A program made the translations under genes and the position numbers. The notes beneath the pieces are model-generated. The model saw only the letters and a list, made by a program, of their open reading frames with translations. It was not told the DNA's origin and did no database searches. Source: Amnibacterium sp. CER49 (lineage in GTDB: Bacteria > Actinomycetota > Actinomycetes > Actinomycetales > Microbacteriaceae). Taken from it: 64,000 nt of DNA. This document shows, piece after piece, positions 31,435 through 41,908 of the stretch. The stretch covers positions 124,001-188,000 of the forward strand of contig NZ_JARVWQ010000002.1 in the NCBI RefSeq assembly GCF_029846255.1. The letters are read 5' to 3'. Each line of letters starts with the position of its first letter. Position 1 is the first letter of the stretch.

Positions 31435-32634
31435 ATGCCGCTGCGCACCCTCGACTCCCTCGGGGACCTCGCCGGGCGGCGCGTCGTCGTCCGGTGCGAC
31501 CTCAACGTCCCGCTGCAGGACGGCCGCATCACCGACGACGGGCGCGTCCGCGCGTCCGTGCCGACGCTGAACCGGCTGCTCGACGCGGGCGCGAAGGTCA
31601 CCGTGATCTCGCACCTCGGGCGGCCGGACGGCGCTCCGGACCCGAAGTACAGCCTCCGGCCGGTGGCGGTGCGGCTCGGCGAGCTGCTCGACCGCGAGGT
31701 CGCGTTCGTCGACGAGCGGCCCGCCTCGGCCGCGCCGGGGAACGCCGACGTGACCGTGCTCGAGAACCTGCGGTTCGATCCGCGGGAGACGAGCAAGGAC
31801 GAGGGGGAGCGCCGGGCCTACGCCGGCGAGCTGGCCCGCTTCGGCGACGTGATGGTCTCCGACGGCTTCGGCGTCGTGCACCGAAAGCAGGCGAGCGTCT
31901 ACGAGCTCGCGGAGGTGCTGCCGAGCGCAGCCGGCCTGCTCATCGCCGCGGAGCTGGACGTGCTGGAGCGGCTCACGGCGCGACCTGAGCACCCCTACAC
32001 GGTCGTGCTCGGCGGCTCGAAGGTGAGCGACAAGCTCGCGGTCATCGACGCGCTGCTGCCGCGGGTCGACACGCTGCTGATCGGTGGCGGGATGCTGTTC
32101 ACGTTCCTCGCCGCCCAGGGCTCCGCCGTCGGGAAGAGCCTGCTCGAGGCAGACCGGATCCCCGCGGTGCAGGAGTACCTGCGCCGCGCCGACGAGCTCG
32201 GTGTGCGCCTCGTCGTGCCGACCGACGTCGTCGTCGCGTCGAGGTTCGCGGCCGACGCCGAGCACGAGACGGTCGCCGCCGACGCGATCGAGTCGTCGTC
32301 GTTCGGCGCCGACGGCATCGGCCTCGACATCGGACCGCGGACCGCCGAGACCTTCGCCGCGGCGATCGCCGGCTCGCGCACCGTGTTCTGGAACGGACCG
32401 ATGGGCGTGTTCGAGTTCCCCGCCTTCGCGACGGGCACCAAGCGCGTCGCCGAGGCGCTCACCGAGGTCGACGGCCTATCGGTCGTCGGCGGCGGCGACT
32501 CCGCTGCCGCGGTCCGCGCGCTCGGGTTCTCCGACGACCGGTTCGGGCACATCTCCACCGGTGGCGGCGCGAGCCTCGAGTTCCTCGAGGGCAAGCAGCT
32601 GCCGGGGCTCACCGTGCTCGGCCGGGAGGGCTGA
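31435..32634 (+). CDS. pgk: Phosphoglycerate kinase
   Basis: This 399-aa enzyme makes ATP from 1,3-bisphosphoglycerate. Conserved runs: [42 protein letters not shown] in the substrate domain, and [19 protein letters not shown] and GGGDSAAAV in the nucleotide domain. It begins 8 nt after gap with no strong ribosome site, and tpiA follows 3 nt after its stop, so translation is probably coupled. Confidence 0.97.
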   Translation: MPLRTLDSLGDLAGRRVVVRCDLNVPLQDGRITDDGRVRASVPTLNRLLDAGAKVTVISHLGRPDGAPDPKYSLRPVAVRLGELLDREVAFVDERPASAAPGNADVTVLENLRFDPRETSKDEGERRAYAGELARFGDVMVSDGFGVVHRKQASVYELAEVLPSAAGLLIAAELDVLERLTARPEHPYTVVLGGSKVSDKLAVIDALLPRVDTLLIGGGMLFTFLAAQGSAVGKSLLEADRIPAVQEYLRRADELGVRLVVPTDVVVASRFAADAEHETVAADAIESSSFGADGIGLDIGPRTAETFAAAIAGSRTVFWNGPMGVFEFPAFATGTKRVAEALTEVDGLSVVGGGDSAAAVRALGFSDDRFGHISTGGGASLEFLEGKQLPGLTVLGREG

Positions 32635-32637
32635 CCC

Positions 32638-33420
32638 GTGCGCACGCCGCTCATCGCCGGCAACTGGAAGATGAACCTCGACCACCTGCAGGCGATCGCG
32701 CTCGTGCAGAAGCTCGCGTGGACGCTGCAGGACTCGGGGCACGACCCGAAGGCGGTCGAGGTGGCCGTGTTCCCGCCGTTCACCGACCTCCGCAGCGTGC
32801 AGACGCTCATCGCAGCCGAGCGGTTCGAGCTCGCCCTCGGCGCGCAGGACCTGTCGCCCTACGAGTCCGGGGCCTACACGGGCGACGTGTCTGGCGCCTT
32901 CCTCAAGGCGCTCGCCGCCGCCTACGTCATCGTCGGGCACTCGGAGCGGCGCGCGATGCACGGCGAGACCGACGAGATCGTGAACGCCAAGGCGCTCGCT
33001 GCGCTGAAGCACGACCTCGTGCCCGTCGTCTGCGTGGGCGAGACCGCCGAGGACCTCGAGCGGCACGGCTCGAGCGCGGTGCCCGTCGCGCAGGTGCGCA
33101 CGGCGCTGCTCGGCGTCCCCGACGACGCCGACGTGGTGGTCGCCTACGAGCCGGTCTGGGCCATCGGCTCCGGGCGGGCGGCGACGCCCGACACGGCCCA
33201 GGAGGTGTGCGCCGCGCTCCGCGCGGCGATCGCCGAGGACCACGGGCAGGCGTTCGCCGACCGCACCCGGCTGCTGTACGGCGGCTCGGTGAAGAGCGGC
33301 AACATCGCGTCGTTCATGCATCGCCCCGACGTCGACGGCGCCCTCGTGGGCGGCGCCAGCCTCGACCCTGGTGAGTTCGCCGCGATCGCCCGCTTCCCGA
33401 AGCACGTCTCGATCGACTGA
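32638..33420 (+). CDS. tpiA: Triose-phosphate isomerase
   Basis: This 260-aa TIM barrel interconverts dihydroxyacetone phosphate and glyceraldehyde-3-phosphate. Catalytic runs are AGNWKMN (Lys), IVGHSERR (His) and [12 protein letters not shown] (Glu); [11 protein letters not shown] binds phosphate near the C-terminus. GTG start 3 nt after the pgk stop. Confidence 0.97.
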   Translation: MRTPLIAGNWKMNLDHLQAIALVQKLAWTLQDSGHDPKAVEVAVFPPFTDLRSVQTLIAAERFELALGAQDLSPYESGAYTGDVSGAFLKALAAAYVIVGHSERRAMHGETDEIVNAKALAALKHDLVPVVCVGETAEDLERHGSSAVPVAQVRTALLGVPDDADVVVAYEPVWAIGSGRAATPDTAQEVCAALRAAIAEDHGQAFADRTRLLYGGSVKSGNIASFMHRPDVDGALVGGASLDPGEFAAIARFPKHVSID

Positions 33421-33495
33421 GCCCGGCCGCGGCAGCGGCGCCGGTTCCGGCTCGCCGCAGTCGAAGGGAAGGACCGTCCGCCGGAGGCGCCCCCG

Positions 33496-33501
33496 TATAC
33501 T
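33496..33501 (+). promoter_or_regulatory. -10 box TATACT before secG
   Basis: TATACT in the 126-nt tpiA-secG gap suggests secG and rbpA can be transcribed apart from the glycolytic genes. The leader is about 40 nt. Confidence 0.45.
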
Positions 33502-33546
33502 GGGCCGCGCTGGAATCCGGCTGCGACAGCGATGGGAGGAGCAGGC

Positions 33547-33798
33547 ATGGCCGTACTCGAAGTGGTCCTCGAGATCGTGCTCGCGATCACGAGCCTGCTG
33601 CTCACCCTGCTGATCCTGCTGCACCGCGGGCGCGGCGGCGGCCTCTCCGACATGTTCGGCGGCGGCGTCACCTCGAGCCTCGGCGCCTCCGGCGTCGCCG
33701 AGCGCAACCTCAACCGGATCACCGTCGTCCTCGGGCTCGTGTGGTTCGCCTCGATCGTCGTGCTCGGCCTCATCACCCGGTTCTCCTCCGGCGCCTGA
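33547..33798 (+). CDS. secG: Preprotein translocase subunit SecG
   Basis: This 83-aa protein has two hydrophobic helices (about 4-24 and 58-77) around the conserved loop RGRGGGLSDMFGGG. SecG is a small partner of SecYE in the membrane. The ATG has GGGAGGAG 6 nt upstream, preferred over the ATG five codons earlier. It lies between tpiA and rbpA as in other actinobacteria. Confidence 0.95.
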   Translation: MAVLEVVLEIVLAITSLLLTLLILLHRGRGGGLSDMFGGGVTSSLGASGVAERNLNRITVVLGLVWFASIVVLGLITRFSSGA

Positions 33799-33825
33799 CG
33801 CGCCCCCGACCCGAAGCGAGACTCC

Positions 33826-34194
33826 ATGGCATCTGGCGGCAGTGCGATCCGCGGCTCCCGAGTGGGCGCCGGCCCGATGGGCGAGCAGGACCACGGGCAC
33901 CACGCGGACCGCGTCGCGGTCTCCTACTGGGACGCCCGCGGCAACGAGACGGTGCGGTACTTCGCGGCGAACCTCCCGGCCGAGGAGATCCCCGACGTCA
34001 TCGACTCGCCGAGCACGGGGCTGCCCGCGGGCCGCGACCGCAACAACCCCCCGGCCGTCCAGAAGACCGAGCCGTACAAGACGCACCTCGCCTACGTGAA
34101 GGAGCGCCGCACCGATGAGGAGGCCGCGCAGCTCCTCGACGAGGCGCTGAAGCAGCTCCGCATCCGTCGCGGGAAGATCCCGGCGGACAGCTGA
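33826..34194 (+). CDS. rbpA: RNA polymerase-binding protein RbpA
   Basis: This 122-aa actinobacterial transcription factor has the basic N-terminus AIRGSRVGAGPM that contacts promoter DNA, a central fold (VSYWDARGNETVRYFAANLP), and the sigma-binding C-terminal helix region (EAAQLLDEALKQLRIRRG). RbpA stabilises the open promoter complex with the main sigma factor. The zinc-binding cysteines of the Streptomyces form are absent. It ends the gap operon just before a strong bidirectional terminator. Confidence 0.95.
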   Translation: MASGGSAIRGSRVGAGPMGEQDHGHHADRVAVSYWDARGNETVRYFAANLPAEEIPDVIDSPSTGLPAGRDRNNPPAVQKTEPYKTHLAYVKERRTDEEAAQLLDEALKQLRIRRGKIPADS

Positions 34195-34200
34195 TCCACG

Positions 34201-34240
34201 ACGACGAAGGGCCCGGCCGATCGGCCGGGCCCTTCGTCGT
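34201..34240. terminator. Perfect 40-nt palindromic bidirectional terminator
   Basis: A perfect 40-nt inverted repeat (arm ACGACGAAGGGCCCGGCCGA) fills almost the whole gap between the convergent rbpA and pgl stops. It should fold into the same hairpin in both transcripts. Confidence 0.85.
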
Positions 34241-34246
34241 GCAGCA

Positions 34247-35017
34247 TCAGTACTGCGAGGCGATGAGGTTCTGCGGCACCTTCGCGGCCGCGCCGGCGTC
34301 GACGAAGAAGACGGTGCGCTTGCGGCCCGTCGAGCCGGCCACGGGCACCTCGTCCTCGCTCGCACCGGCGAGGGCGAGACCGAGGGCGCTGGCCTTCTCC
34401 GCTCCGGCGAGCACGAGCCAGATGCGGCGCGACGTGTTCAGCGCCGACATCGTGAGCGTGAGCCGGTCGGGCGGCGGCTTCGGCGCGTTGTGGACCGCGA
34501 CGACGGTGCGCTGCTGCTCGCCGGCGCGGTCGCGCTCGGGGAAGAGCGCCGCGATGTGGCCGTCCGGTCCGACCCCGAGGAACGTGATGTCGAAGCGGGG
34601 CACGTCGTGGCCGCTCTGCGCGTGCTGGCGCAGCACGTCGGCGTAGGCGTCGGCTGCCCGGTCGATGTCGTCGATCTCGTCGGACGCGGGGAACGGATGG
34701 ATGTTCGCCTCGGGCGTCGGCAGGTGGTCGAGCAGCGCCTCGCGGGCCTGCCGCTCGTTGCGCTCCGGGTCGGCCTTCGGCGCGAACACCTCGTCGCTCC
34801 ACCAGAAGTGCACGCGCGTCCAGTCGATGGTGTCGCGCATGCCGGAGGCGAGGACGGCCTGCTGCACGTCGTGGCCGGCGGTGCCGCCGGTGAGCACGAC
34901 GTTGACCGTGTCCGACTCGTCGAGCAGGTCGACGAGCTTCGTGAGGAACCGTGCTGCGACCGCGGCTGCCAGGGCGTCGCCGTCCGGGTGCACCAGCACG
35001 CGTCGTTCGTTCGTCAC
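34247..35017 (-). CDS. pgl: 6-phosphogluconolactonase
   Basis: This 256-aa enzyme hydrolyses 6-phosphogluconolactone in the oxidative pentose phosphate branch. Family runs are VVLTGGTAGHDV, FWWSDEVFAP, LGVGPDGHIAALFPE and the C-terminal NAPKPPPDRLTLTMSALN. The GTG has GGAGG 4 nt upstream and overlaps the opcA stop by 4 nt. It is the last gene of the minus-strand pentose phosphate operon. Confidence 0.95.
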   Translation of the reverse strand: MTNERRVLVHPDGDALAAAVAARFLTKLVDLLDESDTVNVVLTGGTAGHDVQQAVLASGMRDTIDWTRVHFWWSDEVFAPKADPERNERQAREALLDHLPTPEANIHPFPASDEIDDIDRAADAYADVLRQHAQSGHDVPRFDITFLGVGPDGHIAALFPERDRAGEQQRTVVAVHNAPKPPPDRLTLTMSALNTSRRIWLVLAGAEKASALGLALAGASEDEVPVAGSTGRKRTVFFVDAGAAAKVPQNLIASQY

Positions 35018-35976
35018 GATCCTCCGTCCGGTCGGCCCGGCGCTCCCGTGGCCTGCTCGGGCAGCGCGAGGCCGTCGATCAGCACCTCCCCGTACAGGTC
35101 GTCGGGGTCGAGGCGCCGCAGCTCCTCGGCGAGGCAGTCTCGCAGGCTCCGCCGCGGCAGGGAGACGGTGTGCGTCGGCTGCCCCGGCTGGGACAGCGTA
35201 GCGATGTTCGGCACCTCGCGTTCCAGCGCGATCGGGCCCGGGGCGCGGAGCAGCCGTACCGCGTGGATGCCGCCCGAACCCGTCGAGCGACCGGCGAGGG
35301 GGACGCTCACGGGCACCCCGAGCTGCAGCCCCAGCCAGGCGGCGAGCAGCCGCGTGGAGGGGGAGTCGGCCGCGCCCGTCACCTCGGCGCGCGTCACCGG
35401 CTCGAACGGCGGCTGGTCGAGGGCCGCAGCGAGGAACGCGCGCCACAGGGTGAGCCGGGTCCAGGAGAGGTCCGTGTCGCCGGGGCGGTAGGTCGCCGCG
35501 AGGTGGTGCAGCGCGGCCGTCGGGTCGGGCTGGGTGGACGCGTCGGTGATGCGCCGCTGGGCGAGCCGGCCGAGCGGCGACTCAGCGACGACCTCGGGCG
35601 CCTCGTGCGGCCACCAGGCGACGACGGGTGCGTCGGGGAGCAGCAGCCCGGTGACGAGCCCCTCCTCGTCGCTGCCGGCGTCGCCGAACGCGCGGATCAG
35701 CACGACCTCGCTCGCGCCGGCGTCGCCGCCGACGCGGATCTGCGCGTCGAGGCGCGGTTCAGCAGCGGTGAGGTCGCGGGCGAGCACGAGCACCCGCATG
35801 GGATGCTCGCGGGAGGCGGCGTTCGCGGCCTCGATCGCCTCCTCCTCCGCGCCGACGCCGGTGCTGATGACGAGGGTGAGCACGCGGCCGAGGGCGACCG
35901 CGCCGCCCTCCTCGCGGATCTTCACGAGCGCGCGCTGCACCTTGGCCACGGTGGTCGCGGGCAGGTCGACGATCAC
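35014..35976 (-). CDS. opcA: OpcA, glucose-6-phosphate dehydrogenase assembly protein
   Basis: This 320-aa protein is OpcA, needed for activity or assembly of glucose-6-phosphate dehydrogenase in cyanobacteria and actinobacteria. VLTLVIST, SREHPMRVLVLARDL, LLLPDAPVVAWWPHEAPE and DLSWTRLTLWRAFLAAALD are family runs. The GTG (35976) overlaps the zwf stop in a GTGA arrangement and has a GGAGG site, so it is translationally coupled to its partner enzyme. Confidence 0.95.
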   Translation of the reverse strand: MIVDLPATTVAKVQRALVKIREEGGAVALGRVLTLVISTGVGAEEEAIEAANAASREHPMRVLVLARDLTAAEPRLDAQIRVGGDAGASEVVLIRAFGDAGSDEEGLVTGLLLPDAPVVAWWPHEAPEVVAESPLGRLAQRRITDASTQPDPTAALHHLAATYRPGDTDLSWTRLTLWRAFLAAALDQPPFEPVTRAEVTGAADSPSTRLLAAWLGLQLGVPVSVPLAGRSTGSGGIHAVRLLRAPGPIALEREVPNIATLSQPGQPTHTVSLPRRSLRDCLAEELRRLDPDDLYGEVLIDGLALPEQATGAPGRPDGGS

Positions 35977-37505
35977 GGGCGCCTCCAGACGCGGCCGTCG
36001 CGGGCGAGCAGCGCGTCGGCCGACGCGGGACCCCACGTGCCGGGGCGGTACGGCTCGGGCCGCCCGCTCTCGGCCCAGAAGCGCTCGACGGGATCGAGGA
36101 TCCGCCAGGACAGCTCGACCTCCTCGTGCCGCGGGAAGAGCGGCGGGTCGCCGAGCAGCATGTCGAGGATGAGGCGCTCGTACGCCTCGGGACTGGCCTC
36201 CGTGAACGCGTGGCCGTAGCCGAAGTCCATGGTGACGTCGCGCACCTGCATGCCGGCGCCCGGCACCTTCGAGCCGAAGCGGATCGTGACGCCCTCGTCG
36301 GGCTGCACGCGGATGACGAGCGCGTTCTGCCCGAGCTGCGCGGTCTGCTCCTGCGCGAACAGCTGGTGCGGCGCCCGCTTGAAGACGACGGCGATCTCGG
36401 TGACGCGGCGCCCCAGGCGCTTGCCGGCGCGCAGGTAGAACGGCGCGCCCGCCCAGCGGCGGGTGCCGATCTCGAGCTTCAGCGCCGCGTAGGTCTCGGT
36501 CGTGGAGGCGGGGTCCATGCCGTCCTCCTCGAGGAACCCGACGACCCGCTCGCCGCCCTGCCAGCCCGACGTGTACTGGCCGCGGGCCGTCGCGGTCGCG
36601 AGGTCGGCGGGCAGCCGAACCGCCGAGAGCACCTTCTCCTTCTCGGTGCGCAACGACGCCGCCTCGAACGAGACGGGCTCCTCCATCGCCGTGAGGGCGA
36701 GCAGCTGCAGGAGGTGGTTCTGGATCACGTCGCGCGCGGCGCCGATGCCGTCGTAGTAGCCGGCGCGGCCGCCGACGCCGATGTCCTCGGCCATCGTGAT
36801 CTGCACGTGGTCGACGAAGTTCGCGTTCCAGATCGGCTCGAACAGCATGTTCGCGAACCGCAGGGCGAGCAGGTTCTGGACCGTCTCCTTGCCGAGGTAG
36901 TGGTCGATGCGGAACACCGAGTCGGCCGGGAAGACGCTCTCGACGACCTGGTTGAGCTCACGGGCCGTCTGCAGGTCGGAGCCGAACGGCTTCTCGATGA
37001 CGACGCGCCGCCACTGACCCGGCCGCGGGTCGGCGAGCCCCGAGGCGCGCAGCTGCTCGGTGACCTGCGGGAACGCCTTCGGCGGGATCGACAGGTAGAA
37101 CGCGTGGTTGCCCATCGTGCCGCGCTCGCGATCGAGGGCCTCGACGGTCTCGCGGAGGCGCCGGAACGCCTCCGGGTCGTCGAAGGTGCCCTGCACGAAC
37201 CGGATGCCCTGCGCGAGCTGCCGCCACACGTCCTCGGAGAAGGGCGTGCGGGCGTGGTCCCGCACCGCGTCGTGGACGACCTGCGCGAAGTCCTCGTCCG
37301 CCCAGTCGCGCCGCGCGAACCCGACGAGGGCGAACCCCGGCGGCAGCAGCCCCCGGTTCGCGAGGTCGTAGACGGCGGGCAGCAGCTTCTTGCGGGCGAG
37401 GTCGCCCGTCACACCGAAGATGACGAGGCTCGACGGGCCAGCGATGCGGTTGAGCCGGCGATCGGCCGGGTCGCGGAGCGGGTTGCCGCCCTCGAAGCCG
37501 CTCAC
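35973..37505 (-). CDS. zwf: Glucose-6-phosphate 1-dehydrogenase
   Basis: This 510-aa enzyme opens the pentose phosphate pathway and makes NADPH. The N-terminal nucleotide motif is GVTGDLARKKLLPA, the active-site run is RIDHYLGKETVQNLL with the catalytic His, and EKPFGSDL is the conserved loop before it. The GTG at 37505 overlaps the stop of the upstream pgi-like gene by 4 nt. Coupled downstream to opcA. Confidence 0.97.
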   Translation of the reverse strand: MSGFEGGNPLRDPADRRLNRIAGPSSLVIFGVTGDLARKKLLPAVYDLANRGLLPPGFALVGFARRDWADEDFAQVVHDAVRDHARTPFSEDVWRQLAQGIRFVQGTFDDPEAFRRLRETVEALDRERGTMGNHAFYLSIPPKAFPQVTEQLRASGLADPRPGQWRRVVIEKPFGSDLQTARELNQVVESVFPADSVFRIDHYLGKETVQNLLALRFANMLFEPIWNANFVDHVQITMAEDIGVGGRAGYYDGIGAARDVIQNHLLQLLALTAMEEPVSFEAASLRTEKEKVLSAVRLPADLATATARGQYTSGWQGGERVVGFLEEDGMDPASTTETYAALKLEIGTRRWAGAPFYLRAGKRLGRRVTEIAVVFKRAPHQLFAQEQTAQLGQNALVIRVQPDEGVTIRFGSKVPGAGMQVRDVTMDFGYGHAFTEASPEAYERLILDMLLGDPPLFPRHEEVELSWRILDPVERFWAESGRPEPYRPGTWGPASADALLARDGRVWRRP

Positions 37506-38578
37506 GGCGCCACCGCGCGATCGGTCGCGAAGGGGTCGGTGCCGAGCAGCCAGCCCGCCGCGGCCGTCGCGGTCTGCCAGACGAGCAGCAGCTCGCCGAG
37601 CGTGCCGCTCACCGCGAGCTCGTCGTCGGTGGGGCGCTGCCCCCGGCCGTCTCCCGCGTCGGCGACGAGGCGCACGACGAGCAGGTCGTCGCCGGGCGGC
37701 AGGTCGTGCTCCGGCGGGAGCACGAAGGCCCCGAGACCGGCGTGCCCGAGGGCGCTGGTGGCGGCGACGAGCAGGTGCGCCGCCCACTCGGCGAAGCCCA
37801 CGAGGTGCGTGCCGGCGGCCACGATCGCGATGCGGGTGCGGCGCGGATCGGTGCCGGCGAGCGCCGCGGCGAGCACGAGCCCGTTGTTCGCGGGAGCGTC
37901 GATCGCGAGGTCGAGCAGCTCGGACTCCGCCTCGTCGAGCAGCTCGCCGAGGTCGGCGCCCGCGAGCCCGGCGGCCACGAGGCCGGCTGGCGTGAGCACG
38001 GAGAACGCGTCGCCGACGTCGGGCTCGGCGGCGAGCACGGCCGCGCCCGCCTCCTGCGCCTCGCGCTCGAGCGCGGAGCCGGACGGCGCGACCACGACCA
38101 GACGCTGGGCCGGGTCGGCGCCCGCCTCCGCGAGCAGCCGCCGCGCGGCGCCGACCAGTCCGGCCGGCAGGGTGGCATCGGCCGGCTGGGCGAGCACGAC
38201 GGCGGTGGTGGCACCGCCGGCGGGCAGCACCTCGCCGAGCCGGGAGGGCTCCGTCAGCACGTCGAGCTCGAGGCCCTGCGTGCGCACCACGGTGGCGGCG
38301 CCGAGCGCGGTGGCCGGCGGCGCGACGAGCAGCACGCGCTCGGCCCCGGAGCGCCGGGCGCGATCGCGAAGCGCGACGATGCGCGGCACGAGCGGGCGCG
38401 ACCGCGCGACCGCCTCGGTCCAGCCGAGCCGGGGGAGCGCCCCCGGCTCGGTGTCGCGTCCCCAGAGGGAGTCGTCCTGCGCCGTGATGGCCGACGCGAT
38501 GCGCTCGTCGACGAGCCGCGGCAGCACCCGGTCCACGGCCTCGCGGGCCACGGCGCCGAGCGAGAAGCGAACGCTCAA
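37502..38578 (-). CDS. Degenerate glucose-6-phosphate isomerase homologue (pseudoenzyme)
   Basis: This 358-aa protein lies where Micrococcales carry pgi and matches its N-terminal and central SIS domains ([50 protein letters not shown]). The active site is gone. The GGSSL-type phosphate loop is APPATALG (86-93), the SKSGxT loop is AQPADATLP (130-138), and the GGRYS signature is GDAFS with Ala191 in place of the catalytic Arg. The protein stops at [13 protein letters not shown], where normal Pgi has the NPFDQPxVExxK signature and about 170 further residues. The frame is intact, codon use is ordinary and it overlaps tal (TTGA) and zwf (GTGA), so it is kept as a gene. It may be a scaffold or regulator of the neighbouring enzymes; that is inference. 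A true pgi should exist elsewhere. Confidence 0.8.
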   Translation of the reverse strand: MSVRFSLGAVAREAVDRVLPRLVDERIASAITAQDDSLWGRDTEPGALPRLGWTEAVARSRPLVPRIVALRDRARRSGAERVLLVAPPATALGAATVVRTQGLELDVLTEPSRLGEVLPAGGATTAVVLAQPADATLPAGLVGAARRLLAEAGADPAQRLVVVAPSGSALEREAQEAGAAVLAAEPDVGDAFSVLTPAGLVAAGLAGADLGELLDEAESELLDLAIDAPANNGLVLAAALAGTDPRRTRIAIVAAGTHLVGFAEWAAHLLVAATSALGHAGLGAFVLPPEHDLPPGDDLLVVRLVADAGDGRGQRPTDDELAVSGTLGELLLVWQTATAAAGWLLGTDPFATDRAVAP

Positions 38579-39705
38579 GCCTTGGCCGTCTCGAGAGCCT
38601 TCGTCACCGTGTCGGTCAGCTCGTGCCACGACTGGATGAACTTCTCGACACCCTCGCGCTCGAGCTGGTTCGAGACCTCGGCGATGTCGATGCCGACGGC
38701 GGCGAGCCGGTCGAACACCTGCTGCGCGTCGTCGTAGCGGTCGACGACCGTGTCGCCCTCGATCCGCCCGTGGTCGGCGACGGCCTCGAGCGTCTTCTCC
38801 GGCATCGTGTTCACGACGCCGTGGGTGACGAGCTCGGTCACGTAGAGCGTGTCGGGCAGGCTCGGGTCCTTGGTGCCGGTCGAGGCCCACAGCGGCCGCT
38901 GCCGGTTCGCGCCCTGCTCCTGCAGCGCGATGGCGCGCTCGGTGGCGAAGCGCTCGACGAACAGCTTGTAGGCGAGCCGGGCGTTCGCGACGGCGGCCTT
39001 GCTCTTCAGCGCGGTCGCCTCGTCGGAGCCGATCGCGTCGAGACGCTTGTCGACCTCGGTGTCCACGCGGGAGACGAAGAACGACGCGACCGAGTGGATG
39101 GTGGAGAGGTCGATGCCCGCCTTCGCGGCCTGCTCGAGGCCTTCGAAGTACGCGTCGATGACCTGGCCGTAGCGCTCGAGGCTGAAGATCAGGGTCACGT
39201 TGACGCTGATGCCGGCGGCGATCGCGGCGGTGATCGCGGGCAGGCCCTGGACGGTCGCCGGGATCTTGATCATGACGTTCGGCTTCTCGATCGTGCTCCA
39301 GAGGCGCTTCGCCTCGGCGATCGTCGCGTCGGTGTCGTGCGCGAGCTCGGGGGAGACCTCGATCGACACGCGGCCGTCGTACCCGTTCGACTTCTCGAAC
39401 ACGTCGCGGAAGATGTCCGCGGCGTTGCCGACGTCGGCGGTGGTGATCTCGAAGATGGCCTCGGCGACGTCCTTGCCGGCGGCCGCGATCTCACGGACCT
39501 GCTCGTCGTACGCCTCGCCCTTCGACAGCGCCGAGGCGAAGATCGTCGGGTTCGTCGTGACGCCCACGACGTCGCGCTCGGCGATCAGCTTCTCGAGCCC
39601 GTGGCCCTTGATGCGCTCGCGCGAGAGGTCGTCGAGCCAGATGCTGACCCCCGCGGCCGACAGGGCCGCGGTGGGACGCTCGGTGCTCGTCTCGGTGATG
39701 CTCAT
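38575..39705 (-). CDS. tal: Transaldolase
   Basis: This 376-aa enzyme moves a three-carbon unit between sugar phosphates in the non-oxidative pentose phosphate branch. Lys147 in NVMIKIPAT forms the Schiff base; [12 protein letters not shown] and [15 protein letters not shown] are other signature runs. It is the long, TalB-like actinobacterial type, with a normal length. The ATG at 39705 has AGGAGG 5 nt upstream. Its stop overlaps the TTG of the pgi-like gene. Confidence 0.96.
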   Translation of the reverse strand: MSITETSTERPTAALSAAGVSIWLDDLSRERIKGHGLEKLIAERDVVGVTTNPTIFASALSKGEAYDEQVREIAAAGKDVAEAIFEITTADVGNAADIFRDVFEKSNGYDGRVSIEVSPELAHDTDATIAEAKRLWSTIEKPNVMIKIPATVQGLPAITAAIAAGISVNVTLIFSLERYGQVIDAYFEGLEQAAKAGIDLSTIHSVASFFVSRVDTEVDKRLDAIGSDEATALKSKAAVANARLAYKLFVERFATERAIALQEQGANRQRPLWASTGTKDPSLPDTLYVTELVTHGVVNTMPEKTLEAVADHGRIEGDTVVDRYDDAQQVFDRLAAVGIDIAEVSNQLEREGVEKFIQSWHELTDTVTKALETAKA

Positions 39706-39736
39706 GGTTCCTCCTCGCATCCGTCCTGGTCGCGCT

Positions 39737-41854
39737 TCAGCGGCCCAGGGACTCCTTGGCGGCCGCGACGGCGTGCTCCGTCGTGAGGCCGTACTTCTCG
39801 AACAGGGTCTGGTAGTCGGCGCTCGCCCCGAAGGTCTCGACCGACACGCTGCGACCCTGGTCGCCGACGTACCGACGCCAGCCCAGCGAGAGCCCGGCCT
39901 CGATCGAGACGCGGGCCTTCACGGCCGACGGCAGCACCGACTCCTTGTACTCGTCGCTCTGCTCCTCGAACCACTCGAGGCACGGCGCGGACACGACGCG
40001 GGCGTTGATGCCCTGCTGCTGCAGCTGCTGGCGCGCGTCGACCGCGATCTGCACCTCGGAGCCGGTGGCGATGAGGATCACGTCGGGGGTGCCGCCCGGG
40101 GCCTCGGCGAGGACGTAGGCGCCCTTCGCCGTGCCCTCGGCGGAGGCGAGGGTGTCGCCCTCGGCGTCGCCCGTGCCGCGCTCGAACACCGGGATGTTCT
40201 GGCGGGTGAGGGCGAGACCGGCGGGGCCCTTGCGCCGCTCGAGGACGGTGCGCCAGGCGACCGCCGTCTCGTTCGCGTCGCCGGGCCGGACGACGTCGAG
40301 CTGCGGGATCGCGCGGAGCGCCCACAGGGTCTCGACCGGCTGGTGGGTCGGGCCGTCCTCACCGAGCGCGATGGAGTCGTGCGTCCAGACGTAGATGGTC
40401 GGCGCCTTCATCAGGGCGGCGAGGCGGACCGCGGGCCGCATGTAGTCGCTGAAGATGAGGAAGGTCGCACCGAACGGGCGGGTGTTGCCGTGCAGCACGA
40501 TGCCGTTCAGGATCGCGCCCATCGCGTGCTCGCGGATGCCGAAGTGCAGCACGCGGCCGTACGGGTTCGCCGTCCACATCTTCGTGCCGCGGTCCGGCGG
40601 CAGGAACGAGCCGGCGTCCTCGATCGTCGTGTTGTTCGATTCGGCGAGGTCGGCGGAGCCGCCCCACAGCTCGGGCACCCGTCCCGCGATCGCGTTGATC
40701 ACCTTGCCGGAGGCGACGCGCGTGGAGACCGCCTTGCCCGCGGGGAACTGCGGGAGGTCGGCGAACGCGTCGTCGGGCAGCCGGTAGTCGACGATGCGGT
40801 CGAGCAGCTGCTTGCGCTCGGGGTTCGCCTCGGCCCACTGCTCGAGGCGCTCGTCCCACTCGCGGTGCTGGGCCTGGCCTCGCTCGATCGCGCCGCGCGT
40901 GTGCTCGAGCACGTCGGCCGCGACGTCGAAGGTCGTGTCGGGGTCGAAGCCGATCGCGCGCTTCAGACCCGCGACCTCCTCGTCGCCCATCGCGGAGCCG
41001 TGGATCTTGCCGGTGTTCTGCAGCTTCGGCGAGGGCCAGCCGATGATCGTGTCGACGACGATGAACGACGGCTTGTCGGTGACGGACTGCGCCTCGACGA
41101 TCGCGGCGTGCAGCGCCTCCACGTCCTCCTTGTAGGAGCCGTCGGGCTGGATGAACGACACCTCCTGGACGTGCCAGCCGAGCGCGCGGTAGCGGGCCGG
41201 GGTGTCCTCGGAGAGGGCGATGTTCGTGTCGTCCTCGATCGAGATGCGGTTGCGGTCGTAGAAGACGATCAGGTTCCCGAGCTGCTGCGTGCCGGCGAGC
41301 GAGGAGGCCTCGTTGGTGATGCCCTCCTCGATGTCGCCGTCGCTCGCGATGCAGTAGATGAAGTGGTCGAACGGGCTCTGCCCGGTCGGGGCGTCGGGGT
41401 CGAAGAGACCGCGCTCGAAGCGCGACGCGTACGCGAAGCCGACCGAGGACGCGAAGCCCTGCCCGAGCGGGCCGGTGGTGATCTCGACGCCGTCGGTGTG
41501 CCCGTACTCGGGGTGGCCGGGCGTCTTCGAGCCCCACTTGCGCAGGTGCTTCAGGTCGTCGAGCTCGAGGCCGTAGCCGCCCAGGTAGAACTGGATGTAC
41601 TGCGTCAGCGACGAGTGCCCGGCCGAGAGGATGAACCGGTCGCGGCCGATCCAGGTGCTGTCGGACGGGTCGCGGCGCATGACCTTCTGGAACAGCAGGT
41701 AGGCCAGGGGCGCGAGGCTGATGGCGGTGCCGGGATGCCCGTTGCCGGCGTTCTGCACCGCATCGGCGGCGAGGGCGCGGACCGTGTCGACCGCCTTCTC
41801 GTCGAGTTCGCTCCACTCGAGCGAGGTCGAGCCCCGGGTCTGCAGGTCGGTCAC
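39737..41854 (-). CDS. tkt: Transketolase
   Basis: This 705-aa thiamine-diphosphate enzyme moves two-carbon units between sugar phosphates. [13 protein letters not shown] is the N-terminal substrate region, [12 protein letters not shown] with the following [10 protein letters not shown] is the cofactor motif, and the pyrimidine and C-terminal domains follow ([25 protein letters not shown]). The GTG at 41854 has a GGAGACGG run upstream. It heads the operon tkt-tal-pgi-zwf-opcA-pgl and is divergent from ctaB. Confidence 0.97.
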   Translation of the reverse strand: MTDLQTRGSTSLEWSELDEKAVDTVRALAADAVQNAGNGHPGTAISLAPLAYLLFQKVMRRDPSDSTWIGRDRFILSAGHSSLTQYIQFYLGGYGLELDDLKHLRKWGSKTPGHPEYGHTDGVEITTGPLGQGFASSVGFAYASRFERGLFDPDAPTGQSPFDHFIYCIASDGDIEEGITNEASSLAGTQQLGNLIVFYDRNRISIEDDTNIALSEDTPARYRALGWHVQEVSFIQPDGSYKEDVEALHAAIVEAQSVTDKPSFIVVDTIIGWPSPKLQNTGKIHGSAMGDEEVAGLKRAIGFDPDTTFDVAADVLEHTRGAIERGQAQHREWDERLEQWAEANPERKQLLDRIVDYRLPDDAFADLPQFPAGKAVSTRVASGKVINAIAGRVPELWGGSADLAESNNTTIEDAGSFLPPDRGTKMWTANPYGRVLHFGIREHAMGAILNGIVLHGNTRPFGATFLIFSDYMRPAVRLAALMKAPTIYVWTHDSIALGEDGPTHQPVETLWALRAIPQLDVVRPGDANETAVAWRTVLERRKGPAGLALTRQNIPVFERGTGDAEGDTLASAEGTAKGAYVLAEAPGGTPDVILIATGSEVQIAVDARQQLQQQGINARVVSAPCLEWFEEQSDEYKESVLPSAVKARVSIEAGLSLGWRRYVGDQGRSVSVETFGASADYQTLFEKYGLTTEHAVAAAKESLGR

Positions 41855-41908
41855 GTCCGTCTCCGTCCGTCGGTCAACTGTGTGCGGGCCGTGTGAGAAC
41901 CCCCCGCA

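Noticed and set aside
38579-38890. N-terminal extension of the pgi-like protein
   Set aside because: The extra codons lie within tal in another frame and have no Pgi similarity; the TTG at 38578 overlaps the tal stop as in a coupled start.
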